64,000 nucleotides of DNA from CAWAQA01 sp963784065 (GTDB taxonomy: Bacteria > Acidobacteriota > Vicinamibacteria > Vicinamibacterales > UBA2999), in the NCBI GenBank assembly GCA_963784065.1, contig CAWAQA010000007.1:186001-250000 (forward strand), in the 5' to 3' direction. A program made the translations under genes and the position numbers. This document shows, one piece after another, positions 9,526-18,470 of this stretch. The stretch's first letter is position 1. The number at the start of each line of letters is the position of its first letter. The notes below the pieces were generated by a model. That model saw nothing but the letters and a program-made list of their open reading frames with translations, searched no databases and was not told the DNA's origin.

Positions 9526-11091
9526 CTATCCTTCGGGCCGGGCACCTTCCTTCCCGCCGCCAGCCATTTCGATCCAGTCCAACTCCTCTTCCATCTGATG
9601 AAACGCATCATCGCCAATCTCTTCACTGGCACGCATGGCGTGCACCGCCTGGCGCGCCGCCTGAAGGGCTCGGCGGTGCATGTCGCGGTGGGCGTCTCGT
9701 CTGGCGTCTCCTTTCTCAGGATCGCCAGCGACCGATCCCAGGTGCGCGGTGAATTCCTGCCTGACCGCCTCTGCGACCGGCGAATGGTCGTGCTCGAGTA
9801 TGCCCAGCCCCGCACGCAAGGCTTGTTCACGCGCAACGGTGACTTCCTGCCCGACCGGGTCATCGTCACGCAGGTCGAGCGCGCGTAACAGAGGCCCAAG
9901 GGTGAGTCCCTGGAGCGCGAGGGTGCCGAGCACGACGGAGAACGCAGTCAGCACGATCAAGTCGCGAAACGGAAAGGCCGCGGGCAGTGCCAGTGCCGCC
10001 GCCAGCGTGACGATGCCGCGCATGCCGGACCACGCGATGACGAGACCGCTGCCGATCGTCGGCCGCAGCATCGGGCGCGGTGGACGAAAGCCGAACCGGC
10101 GTTCTCGCCATCTGATGAAGGCGTTGAAGGACATGTGCCAGGCGACGCGGACGACGATGACTGTGACGAGGACCGCGGCGGCGACGGCAAAGTACCGCCC
10201 GCGGTCCGCCGGCGCGAGGGTCGCCAGGATCGGACGGATTTGCAGGCCAATGAAGACGAAGGCCAGCACGTTCAGCACGAAGACCACCGTCTCCCACACG
10301 GCGTAAGACGGTATGCGGATCCGTGCGGGGGTGCGCTCCGGCGCCGTCCGCGCCACGGTCACCGCGTAGCACACCATCGTCAGCACGCCTGACAGGCCAA
10401 TCCGGTCCGCCAGGATCCAGACCCCGAACGTGCTGACGAACTGAAGAATGATGGCCGTCGGCACGTCCTGCACAAGGTCGATCAGACGCAGAAAGAGCCA
10501 CCCGAGCGCCGGACCGACGATCACGCTGCCGACCACGGCGAACAGGAAGGTTGGCGCGACCGCGCCGACGGAAAAGCCGTCGGCCGCGACGGCTCCCACC
10601 GCGAGGCGGTAGATCAGCAGCGCGGTGGCGTCATTCAGCAGGCTCTCGCCTTCGAGGATGGTCAGGATGCGATGCGGCGGTTTCAACTGCCGGAGCACGG
10701 CCGTTGCGGCCGCCGCGTCGGGTGGTGCGACAACGGCGCCGAGCGCGATCGCCGGGGCCCACGGCAGGGAGGGCATCAACGTACGCGCGACGACGGCGAC
10801 GGCAATGGTGGTGAGGCCCACGGCAACCACGACCAGACCGGTGACCGGCGCCCAGTTGTCCCTGAGGTCTCGCGGCGATGCGTCATACGCCGCGTCGAGC
10901 AGGATGGGCGCCACGAAGAGCGCCAGGGCGAGCTCAGGCGGGACGGTGAACGACGGCGCGCCCGGGACAAACGCCAGGAGCGCGCCGCCGATCGCGAGAA
11001 ACACCGGATAGGGTGCGCCAACGCGGCGCGCCACGGCGGCCAGCAGAGTGGCGGCGAGGATCAGGCCGATGAAGACTTCGAGCTCTCTCAT
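9526..11091 (-). CDS. CPA1-family cation:proton antiporter
   Basis: A 521-residue integral membrane Na+/H+ (or K+/H+) exchanger of the NhaP/NHE group. About 12 hydrophobic segments fill residues 1-410. The CPA1 landmarks are GAVVAPPDAAAATAVL (usually APTDPVA; the Asp of the ion site is kept) and EGESLLNDATALLIY. A hydrophilic C-terminal tail of about 110 residues follows, rich in Glu and Arg, as in regulatory tails of bacterial NHEs. Its ATG overlaps the stop of the upstream MmgE/PrpD gene by ATGA (11088-11091), so the two are translationally coupled. It converges on ftsH. Confidence 0.92.
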   Translation of the reverse strand: MRELEVFIGLILAATLLAAVARRVGAPYPVFLAIGGALLAFVPGAPSFTVPPELALALFVAPILLDAAYDASPRDLRDNWAPVTGLVVVAVGLTTIAVAVVARTLMPSLPWAPAIALGAVVAPPDAAAATAVLRQLKPPHRILTILEGESLLNDATALLIYRLAVGAVAADGFSVGAVAPTFLFAVVGSVIVGPALGWLFLRLIDLVQDVPTAIILQFVSTFGVWILADRIGLSGVLTMVCYAVTVARTAPERTPARIRIPSYAVWETVVFVLNVLAFVFIGLQIRPILATLAPADRGRYFAVAAAVLVTVIVVRVAWHMSFNAFIRWRERRFGFRPPRPMLRPTIGSGLVIAWSGMRGIVTLAAALALPAAFPFRDLIVLTAFSVVLGTLALQGLTLGPLLRALDLRDDDPVGQEVTVAREQALRAGLGILEHDHSPVAEAVRQEFTAHLGSVAGDPEKGDARRDAHRDMHRRALQAARQAVHAMRASEEIGDDAFHQMEEELDWIEMAGGGKEGARPEG

Positions 11092-12498
11092 GTCACCGCG
11101 GACAGCTGCGCCAGGATCTGCCTCGCGTCCGGCAACGTCTCCATCCCGAGCACCGCGTCGCGGAGCGCCGCCACCCTGGCCGGCGATAACACCTTGTGCG
11201 CCAGCGTTTCAAACTTGCCCACGATCTCGGCATCGCTGGCAAACCGCCGCTCGCTGCCGCGCGCCGTTTCGACGGTCTCTGTGAGTGTCGTCACCGCCGT
11301 TCAGGAACAGCTCCACGTGCACCATGTGGCGAGAGGCGGCGCCTCGCGCCGTGATGGCCGGATCTTCCACGACGCGCACTCGCTCGGCCAGCGCCAGGCG
11401 CGCCGGATCGACGACCTGCGCGGCATCGAACTGATCCACGAAGACCTCGCCTGCATACAGGAGGGTGGCCACGCAGAACGGCAGGTTCAATTGCGCCGCG
11501 GTAATCCCATCGGGCACGTACGGCCATCCGGCGTGCTCGACGGTCGCCCGGGAACCGTGCACGACGATGCGGTCGACATCGGCTGGCGAAAAGGGGCGCC
11601 GCGCCCGCATCGATCGAATCGCATCGAGCGTCGTGTGGTTGCTGCCCACGCACGAGTAGAACTTGAGCGAAATCTGCATCGTTTCGAATCGGCTGCCGAG
11701 TCCGGACGTCAGCGCCTCCAGGTTGAAGCGGTCGCTGGAACGGGAGAACGTGGTGCAGAAGCCTCCGTAGGGGCTCTCGAACACATCCTTGATGCCCGTG
11801 AATCCTTCCGCCGCGAGCAACGCGCCATACAGCCCGCTCTGGCTCGACCGGCCCGCATGCATCCGCTTGACCATCGAGCCGAACTGCGCCGCCATCAGAC
11901 CGGCTGCCTGCGTTCCGGCGATGCCGAGGGCATGAACAGTCTGGTCCGTCGAGAGTCCCAGCGCACGCGCCGCGCCGGCGGCCGACGCGAAGGTGCCGAC
12001 GGTCGCACCCGAGTGCCATCCCTGCGCAATGTGCTCCGGCCCCATGCACATGCCGACCCGCGGCCCGACCTCGTAGCCGGCCACGGCCGCGGTGAGGATG
12101 TCGCGGCCGGTGAGTCCCGGCCTGATCTCCGCCAGGGCCAGAAGGGACGGCAGCGTCACCGCACCCACGTGCAGCACGCCGACCCGATGCACGTCGTCGA
12201 GCTCGAATCCCTGGATGAGCGTGCCGTTGACGAGCGCGGCATGCGGCGCCGAGAGCCGCTGCGACGTGCCCCACACGCAGCAGGCCGGCGTCGAATCCAC
12301 CTGCGCGAGGGTGCGTATCAGGATCTGGCTCCATTCCAGGTCGGCGCTGTACAGCGCGCACCCGAGCGAGTCCAGGATCAGCAGCTTGATGCGCTCTATC
12401 ACGTCCGCGGGGATCTGTTCGAAGCGCAGCGTCGAGACGAAGGCTGCAACGTCTCGCGTGTATCGGTTCCCGCGTGCGGCGTCGCCGGCTGGTCGCAT
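11088..12498 (-). pseudogene. MmgE/PrpD family protein, one frameshift
   Basis: A 2-methylcitrate dehydratase-like protein (MmgE/PrpD superfamily; characterised members dehydrate 2-methylcitrate, isomerise itaconate or decarboxylate cis-aconitate). The first 410 codons are continuous from the ATG at 12498, with VNGTLIQGFELDDVH, HVGAVTLPSLLALAE and a long all-helical domain. Near 11293 the frame shifts by +1 and the normal C-terminus (TLTETVETARGSERRF, DAEIVGKFETLAHKVL) is read to 11088. Apart from that base the protein is full length. It is divergent from tctC; with the adjacent transporter and the isocitrate-lyase-family gene it suggests tri- or dicarboxylate catabolism. Confidence 0.85.
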
Positions 12499-12530
12499 GT
12501 AGCCGGATATGTTAGTGCCGCCCGTTCGTG

Positions 12531-12580
12531 AGGCGGACCTTCAGGTTCGTGTAGAGGCGGACCTTCAAGTCCGCCTCTAC
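12531..12580. repeat. Palindromic intergenic repeat, family 1 variant
   Basis: A partial and a full copy of family 1 lie between the divergent prpD-like and tctC genes. The full copy (about 12552-12580) reads GTAGAGGCGGACCTTCAAG followed by TCCGCCTCTAC, with G replacing C in the stem and a compensating change on the other arm, so the hairpin is preserved. Confidence 0.8.
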
Positions 12581-12610
12581 GAAGGCCGCTGTGTTATCGT
12601 GCCGACCGTG

Positions 12611-13600
12611 ATGAAGGCGACGGTCCTCGTGATCGCGGTGACGGCGTCGGCGCTGCTCCACGTGTCGTGCCGCAATCCGTCTTCAGGGGAACGGTATCCG
12701 GCCCGGCCGATCGAGTTCATCGTTGCCGGCGGACCCGGCGGCGGCCTCGATATCGTCGCCAGAATGGTGGACGACGTCGGCCGGCGGGAGCAGATGGGAG
12801 CCACGTTCCTGATTGCCAACCGGGACGGAGGCGGCGGCAACGTCGCCAGGGCCTATCTCGGGTCGAGGAAGAGCGACGATCACGTGCTGCTCTGCGAATC
12901 CAATCGCGTGTGGCTCAGCGAGCTGATGGGCACGACATCGGACGGTATCGAGTCCACCACCCCGCTGGCGCGGCTGACCAGTGACCCGCTTGTATGGGTG
13001 GTACGAGCCGATTCGAAGTTCCGGGACGCACAGAGCGTCATTGACGCCGTGAAGCGCGATCCGGATTCGGTCGCGTTCGGCGTGGGCACGATCCCGAGCG
13101 ACGATCAGTTCAACATCCTGCGCCCCCTCAGGGCGTCCGGTGTCGACACCTCGACGTTGAAGCTGGCGGCGTTTCGAAGCGGCGGCGATCTCATGACCAA
13201 CCTGCTCGGCGGGCATGTGGACGTGGTCTCGGCCAGCTTCTCCGAGGCGGAAGGTCAGGCCGCGGCCGGCAGGGTCAGGATGCTTGCCGCCGCGACGGCC
13301 GCCCGGATGACCGGAGCGATCGGAAGTCACGTGCCGACCTGGCGCGAGCTCGGCCTCGACGTGACGATCACCCACTGGCGCGGCGTCTTCGGTCCTCCCG
13401 GCATGTCGCCCGAAGCGGTGCGTTACTGGGACGACTATTTCTCGAAGCTGGTCACGATCGATGCGTGGAAGGCGGCGCTCGCGCGGGTCGGACAGGAAGA
13501 CGCGTATCTCGGCTCCGAGGCGTTCAAGGCCGCGCTCGTCGAGGAGCGCGAGCTGAACAAGCCGTTCGTCGACGCGTTTGCGAGCCCGGATTCGAGGTGA
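12611..13600 (+). CDS. tctC: Tripartite tricarboxylate transporter solute-binding lipoprotein (TctC/Bug family)
   Basis: The periplasmic solute receptor of a TTT transporter. The N-terminus is a lipoprotein signal (SALLHVSC, lipobox Cys about residue 19). The mature protein shows the Bug fold: YPARPIEFIVAGGPGGGLD near the start, a substrate loop (IANRDGGGGNVARAYLG), and THWRGVFGPPGMSPEAVRYW in the second lobe. Bug proteins bind citrate, other carboxylates or amino acids; the ligand cannot be read here. The ATG at 12611 is preferred to the in-frame GTG one codon earlier. The stop overlaps the tctB start (GTGA, 13597-13600). Confidence 0.9.
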   Translation: MKATVLVIAVTASALLHVSCRNPSSGERYPARPIEFIVAGGPGGGLDIVARMVDDVGRREQMGATFLIANRDGGGGNVARAYLGSRKSDDHVLLCESNRVWLSELMGTTSDGIESTTPLARLTSDPLVWVVRADSKFRDAQSVIDAVKRDPDSVAFGVGTIPSDDQFNILRPLRASGVDTSTLKLAAFRSGGDLMTNLLGGHVDVVSASFSEAEGQAAAGRVRMLAAATAARMTGAIGSHVPTWRELGLDVTITHWRGVFGPPGMSPEAVRYWDDYFSKLVTIDAWKAALARVGQEDAYLGSEAFKAALVEERELNKPFVDAFASPDSR

Positions 13601-14046
13601 GGCAGGCGGAACAGGCGATCACCTGGACCATCCTGGCCTTCTGCGTGGCCTACGCGCTGGATGCCACCACAATCGACATGCGTCTGGGCCAGCAGGTCAG
13701 CGCCGCGGCCTTTCCGTTGGCCGCCGCGGTGTTCACTGCCGGGTCGTCGGTCATGCTTCTCGTCTCCTCGCGCCGAGCGCGCGATCGCGATCGCGATCGG
13801 CCCGCGGACATCGGGCGGACCGAGGTTCTCTTCACGGCGATGGGATTCGCCTACTGGATGTCGCTGCCGTGGGTCGGCTACGTCGTGGCGACGTCCCTCT
13901 TCCTCCTGGCAGGCACGCTCTCACTCGGCGAACGCGTCTCCCTGCGTCCGTTCGCGATCTCGATTGGCGTGGCGGCGTCGCTCTGGATCGTGTTCGTGTT
14001 CCTGCTCGGCGTGCCGCTTCCAGACCTGCCGCTCGGTCTCGACTGA
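13597..14046 (+). CDS. tctB: Tripartite tricarboxylate transporter small membrane subunit TctB
   Basis: A 149-residue protein with four predicted membrane helices (about residues 5-25, 35-58, 83-110 and 122-143), as in TctB/DUF1468 subunits that pair with TctA. The GTG start overlaps the tctC stop. Between helices two and three lies a hydrophilic Arg/Asp repeat (RARDRDRDRP) encoded by three tandem GATCGC units at about 13780-13800. TctA begins eight bases downstream, so the order is C-B-A in one operon. Confidence 0.88.
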   Translation: MRQAEQAITWTILAFCVAYALDATTIDMRLGQQVSAAAFPLAAAVFTAGSSVMLLVSSRRARDRDRDRPADIGRTEVLFTAMGFAYWMSLPWVGYVVATSLFLLAGTLSLGERVSLRPFAISIGVAASLWIVFVFLLGVPLPDLPLGLD

Positions 14047-14054
14047 GACGACAC

Positions 14055-15554
14055 GTGACCGGCAGTTTCCAGCTGCTCCTCGACGGGTTCGCCGGCGCTT
14101 TGTCATTGCCCAACCTGGCATCCGCCCTCGCCGGCGCCGTTCTCGGGACCGTCGTCGGCGTGCTTCCCGGCATCGGTCCCTCGACGACGGTGGCGCTGCT
14201 CATCCCGATCGCGTTCGGGATGTCCCCGGATTCCGCGCTCATCATGATGACGGCGGTGTACTGCGGCGCCATGTACGGCGGATCGCTGACCTCGGTGCTG
14301 CTGAAGGTGCCCGGCGAAGCGTCATCGGTGATGACGGCGATCGACGGGCACGAAATGGCCAGGCAAGGCCGGGCAGGGTCGGCGCTGGCCATTTCCGCGA
14401 TCGGCTCCTGGATCGGTGGCACGTTCTCCGTGATCGGCCTGATGCTGCTCGCCCCTCCGCTCGCCGAGTTCGCACTGAGATTCGGGCCCGCCGAGTACTT
14501 CGGAGTCATGGCCGGTACGCTGCTCTTCGCCCTGACGCTCGTCGGTGGCTCGCCCACCAAGGCCGCCGTGTCGGCAGGCGTTGGCCTGATGCTGTCGACG
14601 GTGGGCACCGATCTGCAGACCGGCGTGAGCCGGTTCACGCTTGGGTTGCCTGATCTCCTCAACGGCATCGAGATCCTCACGCTCATCGTCGGCGTATTCG
14701 GCGTGGGAGAGGTGCTCTGGTACTTTCGAGAGGCGCGCCAGCAGACGCTGGAACGGCTGCCGCTCGAGGGAGCCCTGTGGCCCTCGCGACAGGAGTTCAG
14801 GGATTCGGCCTGGCCGATCGCCCGCTCGTCGGTCATCGGCTTCGTAGCGGGTCTGCTTCCCGGCTCGGGAAGCACACTGGCCTCGATCACGGCCTACTTC
14901 GTGGAAAAGCGTGTGAGCAGGCATCCGGAGCGCTTCGGGCACGGGGCCATCGAAGGGGTCGCCGCGGCCGAAACGGCCAACAACGCCGCCACCGGGGGTG
15001 CGCTCGTTCCGCTGCTCACGCTGGGTATCCCCGGGTCAGGCACGACGGCGGTGCTGATGGGGGCGCTCCTCATGTTCGGAATTCGCCCGGGACCGCTGCT
15101 CTTCACGGAGCAGGCTGACCTGGTGTGGACCGTGATTGCCTCGCTCTACGTGTCCAACGTGATGCTGCTGGCGCTGAACCTCCCGCTCATCCGGATGTTT
15201 GTTAGGATTCTCGACATTCCGCCGCGGTACCTGATGCCGATGATCCTGGCGCTGGCGGCCGTCGGCGGCTTCGCCGCCAACAACAGCCTGACGGACGTGG
15301 GCCTGGTGTTCACGTTCGGTGTGCTCGGGTATTTCATGCGGCTGACCGAATACTCGCCGGCCGCGCTCGTGCTGGCCTTCGTCATGGGCGAGCGGATGGA
15401 GCAATCCTTCCGTCAGGCAGTCGAGCTGTCGGGCGGCGACCTCACGGTATTCATGACGAGTCCCATCAGTGCCGCCATGTTGTCGCTGGGGGTGGGAGCG
15501 CTTCTCTGGAGGAAGCGGAGCGCGCGTTCGCCGGACATATACACTCCCAACTAA
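14055..15554 (+). CDS. tctA: Tripartite tricarboxylate transporter large permease TctA
   Basis: The 499-residue main permease with about 12 membrane segments. Family motifs are clear: GTVVGVLPGIGPSTTVALL near the N-terminus, YCGAMYGGSLTSVLLKVPGE, the internal repeat GFVAGLLPGSGSTLASI, and LLTLGIPGSGTTAVLMGALL. With TctB and the binding protein it drives ion-coupled uptake of a carboxylate. GTG start at 14055. The coding end is followed by strong stem-loops (15557-15695). Confidence 0.93.
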   Translation: MTGSFQLLLDGFAGALSLPNLASALAGAVLGTVVGVLPGIGPSTTVALLIPIAFGMSPDSALIMMTAVYCGAMYGGSLTSVLLKVPGEASSVMTAIDGHEMARQGRAGSALAISAIGSWIGGTFSVIGLMLLAPPLAEFALRFGPAEYFGVMAGTLLFALTLVGGSPTKAAVSAGVGLMLSTVGTDLQTGVSRFTLGLPDLLNGIEILTLIVGVFGVGEVLWYFREARQQTLERLPLEGALWPSRQEFRDSAWPIARSSVIGFVAGLLPGSGSTLASITAYFVEKRVSRHPERFGHGAIEGVAAAETANNAATGGALVPLLTLGIPGSGTTAVLMGALLMFGIRPGPLLFTEQADLVWTVIASLYVSNVMLLALNLPLIRMFVRILDIPPRYLMPMILALAAVGGFAANNSLTDVGLVFTFGVLGYFMRLTEYSPAALVLAFVMGERMEQSFRQAVELSGGDLTVFMTSPISAAMLSLGVGALLWRKRSARSPDIYTPN

Positions 15555-15556
15555 TA

Positions 15557-15695
15557 AAGGGCTCTGCCCTTGATATTCCCGAGGGCAGATCCCGTCGCTG
15601 TTTTTCCAGTTTCTTTTGGCGCGCCTTGCGCGCCTAGCCCGTTATGCGGTCGGGGCAACGAGTACAAACAGCGTCTTGGGCCGCATGACGGGCTA
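15557..15695 (+). other. Three consecutive stem-loops between tctA and the lyase gene
   Basis: First, TCTGCCCT pairs with AGGGCAGA (about 15563-15589, 11-base loop), followed after 13 bases by T-rich DNA (TTTTTCCAGTTTCTTTT). Second, GGCGCGC-CTT-GCGCGCC at 15618-15634 is a perfect 7-bp hairpin. Third, TAGCCCGTTATGCGG (15635-15649) pairs with CCGCATGACGGGCTA (15681-15695) with a single G-T mismatch around a 31-base loop. The group may be a terminator for the tct operon, a structured leader for the gene at 15709, or a mobile repeat. Confidence 0.55.
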
Positions 15696-15708
15696 AGGGG
15701 TTTGAGCG

Positions 15709-16581
15709 ATGGCAGACGGGGCAGATCGGGATGTGCTCGACATTCTCACGCCAGGCGCGGCAGTGCTGCTGCCCGGGGCCGCCAACGCGCTCACCGCACG
15801 GGTGATCGAGGACGCCGGCTTCTCCGCGCTCTACGTGACCGGGGCTGGAATCGCCAACACGTATCTCGGAATGCCCGATATCGGTCTGACCACGGCGACC
15901 GAGATTGCCGACCATGTGTGGCGCATCCGCGACGCGGTGAGCATTCCCCTCATCGTCGACGCCGACACGGGCTACGGCAATGCCCTCAACGTCCAGAGAA
16001 CCGTGCGCCTGCTGGAGCGGGCCGGAGCGGGCGCCATCCAGCTCGAGGACCAGGTGTTTCCCAAGAGGTGCGGTCATTTCGAAGGCAAGGACGTCATCCC
16101 CGCGAGCGAGATGGTCAAGAAGATTCAAGCCGCGGTCGATGCCCGGCGGCGCGAGTCGACGCGCATCCTGGCGCGGACCGATGCCCACGCGATCGAGGGG
16201 CTGAGTGGCGCCCTCGAGCGCGCGGCGATGTACCGCGAGGCCGGTGCGGATCTGCTGTTCGTCGAAGCGCCGCAGACGACGGCGGAGCTGGGCTCCATCC
16301 CGTCGCGTGTGCCTGGACGGCACATCTGCAATCTCGTGTTCGGCGGCAAGACGCCGCTGTTACCGCGCGATCAACTGGCGCAGATGGGATACGCCGGCGT
16401 CCTTTACGCGAACGCGGCGCTCCAGGCGGCGGTCAAGGCCATGGCGCGCGTGCTCGGCCACCTGCACGATTCCGGCTCGCTGGCGGGGATGGAGGACGCT
16501 CTCGTTTCGTTCGAGGAGCGGCAACGCCTGATCAACCAACCGCACTTCAAGGCGCTCGAAGAGCGCTTCACCGTGCGGTAA
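15709..16581 (+). CDS. Isocitrate lyase / phosphoenolpyruvate mutase superfamily enzyme
   Basis: A 290-residue TIM-barrel enzyme of the ICL/PEPM superfamily. It has the Mg2+-site strand VDADTGYGNALNVQRTV, the acidic EDQVFPKRCGH loop (catalytic Cys121 in K-R-C-G-H; family norm KKCGH), and ARTDAHAIEGL. Related enzymes cleave 2-methylisocitrate or 2,3-dimethylmalate, decarboxylate oxaloacetate or act on phosphonates. The Cys-bearing gating loop favours a C-C lyase over a decarboxylase. Next to a MmgE/PrpD gene and a tricarboxylate transporter, a (methyl)isocitrate- or dimethylmalate-type lyase is the most economical reading. Confidence 0.85.
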   Translation: MADGADRDVLDILTPGAAVLLPGAANALTARVIEDAGFSALYVTGAGIANTYLGMPDIGLTTATEIADHVWRIRDAVSIPLIVDADTGYGNALNVQRTVRLLERAGAGAIQLEDQVFPKRCGHFEGKDVIPASEMVKKIQAAVDARRRESTRILARTDAHAIEGLSGALERAAMYREAGADLLFVEAPQTTAELGSIPSRVPGRHICNLVFGGKTPLLPRDQLAQMGYAGVLYANAALQAAVKAMARVLGHLHDSGSLAGMEDALVSFEERQRLINQPHFKALEERFTVR

Positions 16582-16588
16582 CCGGCGC

Positions 16589-16670
16589 GACGGGCCGGCT
16601 GAAGCCGGCCCCTGCGTGCGCGGATCATTGGTCTGGTGTACGTAGGGCCGGCGGCACCGCCGGCACACCA
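16589..16670. repeat. Palindromic intergenic repeats, family 2 and variant
   Basis: GGGCCGGCTGAAGCCGGCCC at about 16592-16611 is a family 2 copy. A related element (GTAGGGCCGGCGGCACCGCCGGC, about 16646-16668, read here as two halves GTAGGGCCGGCGG and CACCGCCGGC) follows. They fill the gap between the convergent lyase and cupin genes and may act as a bidirectional terminator. Confidence 0.75.
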
Positions 16671-16687
16671 GTGGGCGCTCTGCCCAC

Positions 16688-17308
16688 TCAGCGCGCCGCA
16701 CCGCCAGCGATCGCCGGGTTGACGTAGCCAGCGGGCAGCACGTGGTCGGCGTCGACGCGGACGACGAGATAGTTCATGTCGCTCTCCACAGCGCTGAACC
16801 AGTGCGCGACGCCCGGCGGAATGACGATCACGTCGCCCGGTCCGACCCTGCGGCTCTGACCTCCGCGGATCGAGGCCCCGCCGGTGCTCGGACCGACCAG
16901 CACCTTCACGGTGTTGCCGTCGGCGGGTGACGGCGTCGAATCGACCATTTCGCCGCCCGTGACGAGCGTTCCGGCGCCGTCGATGATGTGGTAGACCTCG
17001 GTCACCTGCGCGTGCGAGATGGCGCTCTGTTTCGCTTTCGCCGCACGATGCAACACGCCGACCGCGACGTTGTACTTGCCGATGTCGACGACGCGGATCT
17101 GCTGATCCATGACGGCGTCGGCCGGCGCGGTCTTGATTGTCGCCCTGATGTCGGCGTCGGTCACGTCCACGGCGGACCGCTGAGGGATTCCGGACTGTGA
17201 AGGCGTCACCGTCTGCGCCGCAACAAACAGAATCGCGATGGCGAGGAGCGTCGAGCGGATCGGCCCGCGTGGAACGCGTACCAGGCGTTTGACGTCGTAA
17301 TCGTGCAT
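16688..17308 (-). CDS. Exported cupin-domain protein
   Basis: A 206-residue protein with one cupin barrel. The start at 17308 is preceded by GGGAGCAGGG; an upstream in-frame ATG at 17416 lacks such a site. A hydrophobic signal segment spans about residues 17-35. The cupin motifs are HAQVTEVYHIIDGAGTLVTG (first, with His and Glu ligands) and GPGDVIVIPPGVAHWF (second, with the terminal His). Such exported cupins are common in soil bacteria without assigned function; metal binding is likely. It converges with the lyase gene. Confidence 0.8.
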   Translation of the reverse strand: MHDYDVKRLVRVPRGPIRSTLLAIAILFVAAQTVTPSQSGIPQRSAVDVTDADIRATIKTAPADAVMDQQIRVVDIGKYNVAVGVLHRAAKAKQSAISHAQVTEVYHIIDGAGTLVTGGEMVDSTPSPADGNTVKVLVGPSTGGASIRGGQSRRVGPGDVIVIPPGVAHWFSAVESDMNYLVVRVDADHVLPAGYVNPAIAGGAAR

Positions 17309-17445
17309 CTCCCTGCTCCCTTTCTGCAACGCGAGCGATCGAGGATATTCAAGAGTCGAGGTCAACGTCCCCGTGTCTGACGTCCACCGTCGGAAATCCT
17401 GGTTGATACGGTTCACCAGGTCCCAGGTCTGTTACGGAACGCCGC

Positions 17446-18397
17446 TCAGCGCGGCTTGAAGCGGAGGTCCTTGCAGGGATCCGGCCGCGGAGTCGCCGGC
17501 GTAAACACGATGTAGTCGTATTCCGCCGCGCCGGCGGTGACATAGTCGGTCGGCGCCCGTTGGGCGGCGTCCACTTCGATGAAACCCACCACCTGCACAT
17601 CGTCACCTTGCGGATAGTGCGCCAGGTAGTGCGGCACGCCGAAATCGCGGCGGACATGGCCGTTGCCGGCAATCAGGACGGCAGGGGCATGTGCCTGCAG
17701 CGATTGCGCCATGATGGCGTCACGCGCACGCTGCGCGGCGACCATGCCGGGCAGGATGTTCCGCGGCGCCTCGCCGCAGTGCCCGTCGTCGATCACCTGT
17801 TCCAGTTTCAGTCGGGCGGCATCCGGCAGCGGCTGGTCCAGTTGCAGCGCGCTGACGGCAGCGGCGCCCAGCACCGCGGCGGCGCCCTCGGCTGGATACG
17901 CGGAAGGCATCCGCCCGCGACAGATTGGCGGCGACGATCGGCAGCCGGTGATCCAGAGCCAGGCGGACAATCGGTTCGTAATAGGACCAGTTCCAGCCTT
18001 TCGCATCGACACGGCCCGCGGTCTTCAGCAGCTCCGGTGTCGGCGCGGGCTCGTTCTGGACGCGCTGCAACGCGGCTTGGTGTTCGCGGTCGAACTGCTC
18101 CATCGCAATGGCCGGACGGCGGCCATCGCGGACCAGGGCCGCGAGCAAGTCACGGCGCAGACGGTGATGTTCAGCGTTGTCGTGGACTTCGCCGAGCAGC
18201 ACATAGCGGGCGCGCGCCAATTGCCGCTCCAGCTCGGTGGTTGATACCCAGTCCCGGGCACGCGTATCCCAGATGCGTCCGGACAGTGGATGCGCGGCCG
18301 TGTCGGGCGCCGTCTGCATCATGACCGGGCGCGGCGCGCATGCAATCAGCGCCAGGCAAAGCAGAGCACGGCAGCGGGCGTTCGGCGTCATGGACAT
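17446..18397 (-). pseudogene. ChaN-family haem-binding lipoprotein, frameshifted
   Basis: A DUF399/ChaN-type lipoprotein. The lipobox ends in LIAC (about residue 20). The ChaN N-terminal signature is clear (ARYVLLGEVHDNAEHHRLRR) and AIAMEQFDREHQAALQ follows. After ANLSRADA the frame shifts +1 near 17900, and the C-terminal half continues (HCGEAPRNILPGMVAAQRAR, LIAGNGHVRRDFGVPHYL, VGFIEVDAAQRAPTDY), ending at 17446. Family members are surface or periplasmic lipoproteins linked to iron/haem uptake. One inserted base explains the break. Confidence 0.83.
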
Positions 18398-18470
18398 CTC
18401 GTGCAGTGTTGACGCGATCGTACGCTGAAAGCGGAGTGCGTGACGGAACCGTTTCCGTGCGTGCCCATGG

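Noticed and set aside
13780..13800. GATCGC tandem as a regulatory or HIP1-type element
   Set aside because: It lies inside tctB and simply encodes an Arg-Asp run in a hydrophilic loop.
15635..15695. Integron attC-like site (GTTATGC in a long imperfect hairpin)
   Set aside because: The core pair does not fit RYYYAAC/GTTRRRY, there are no extrahelical-base features I can identify, and no integrase or cassette array is nearby.
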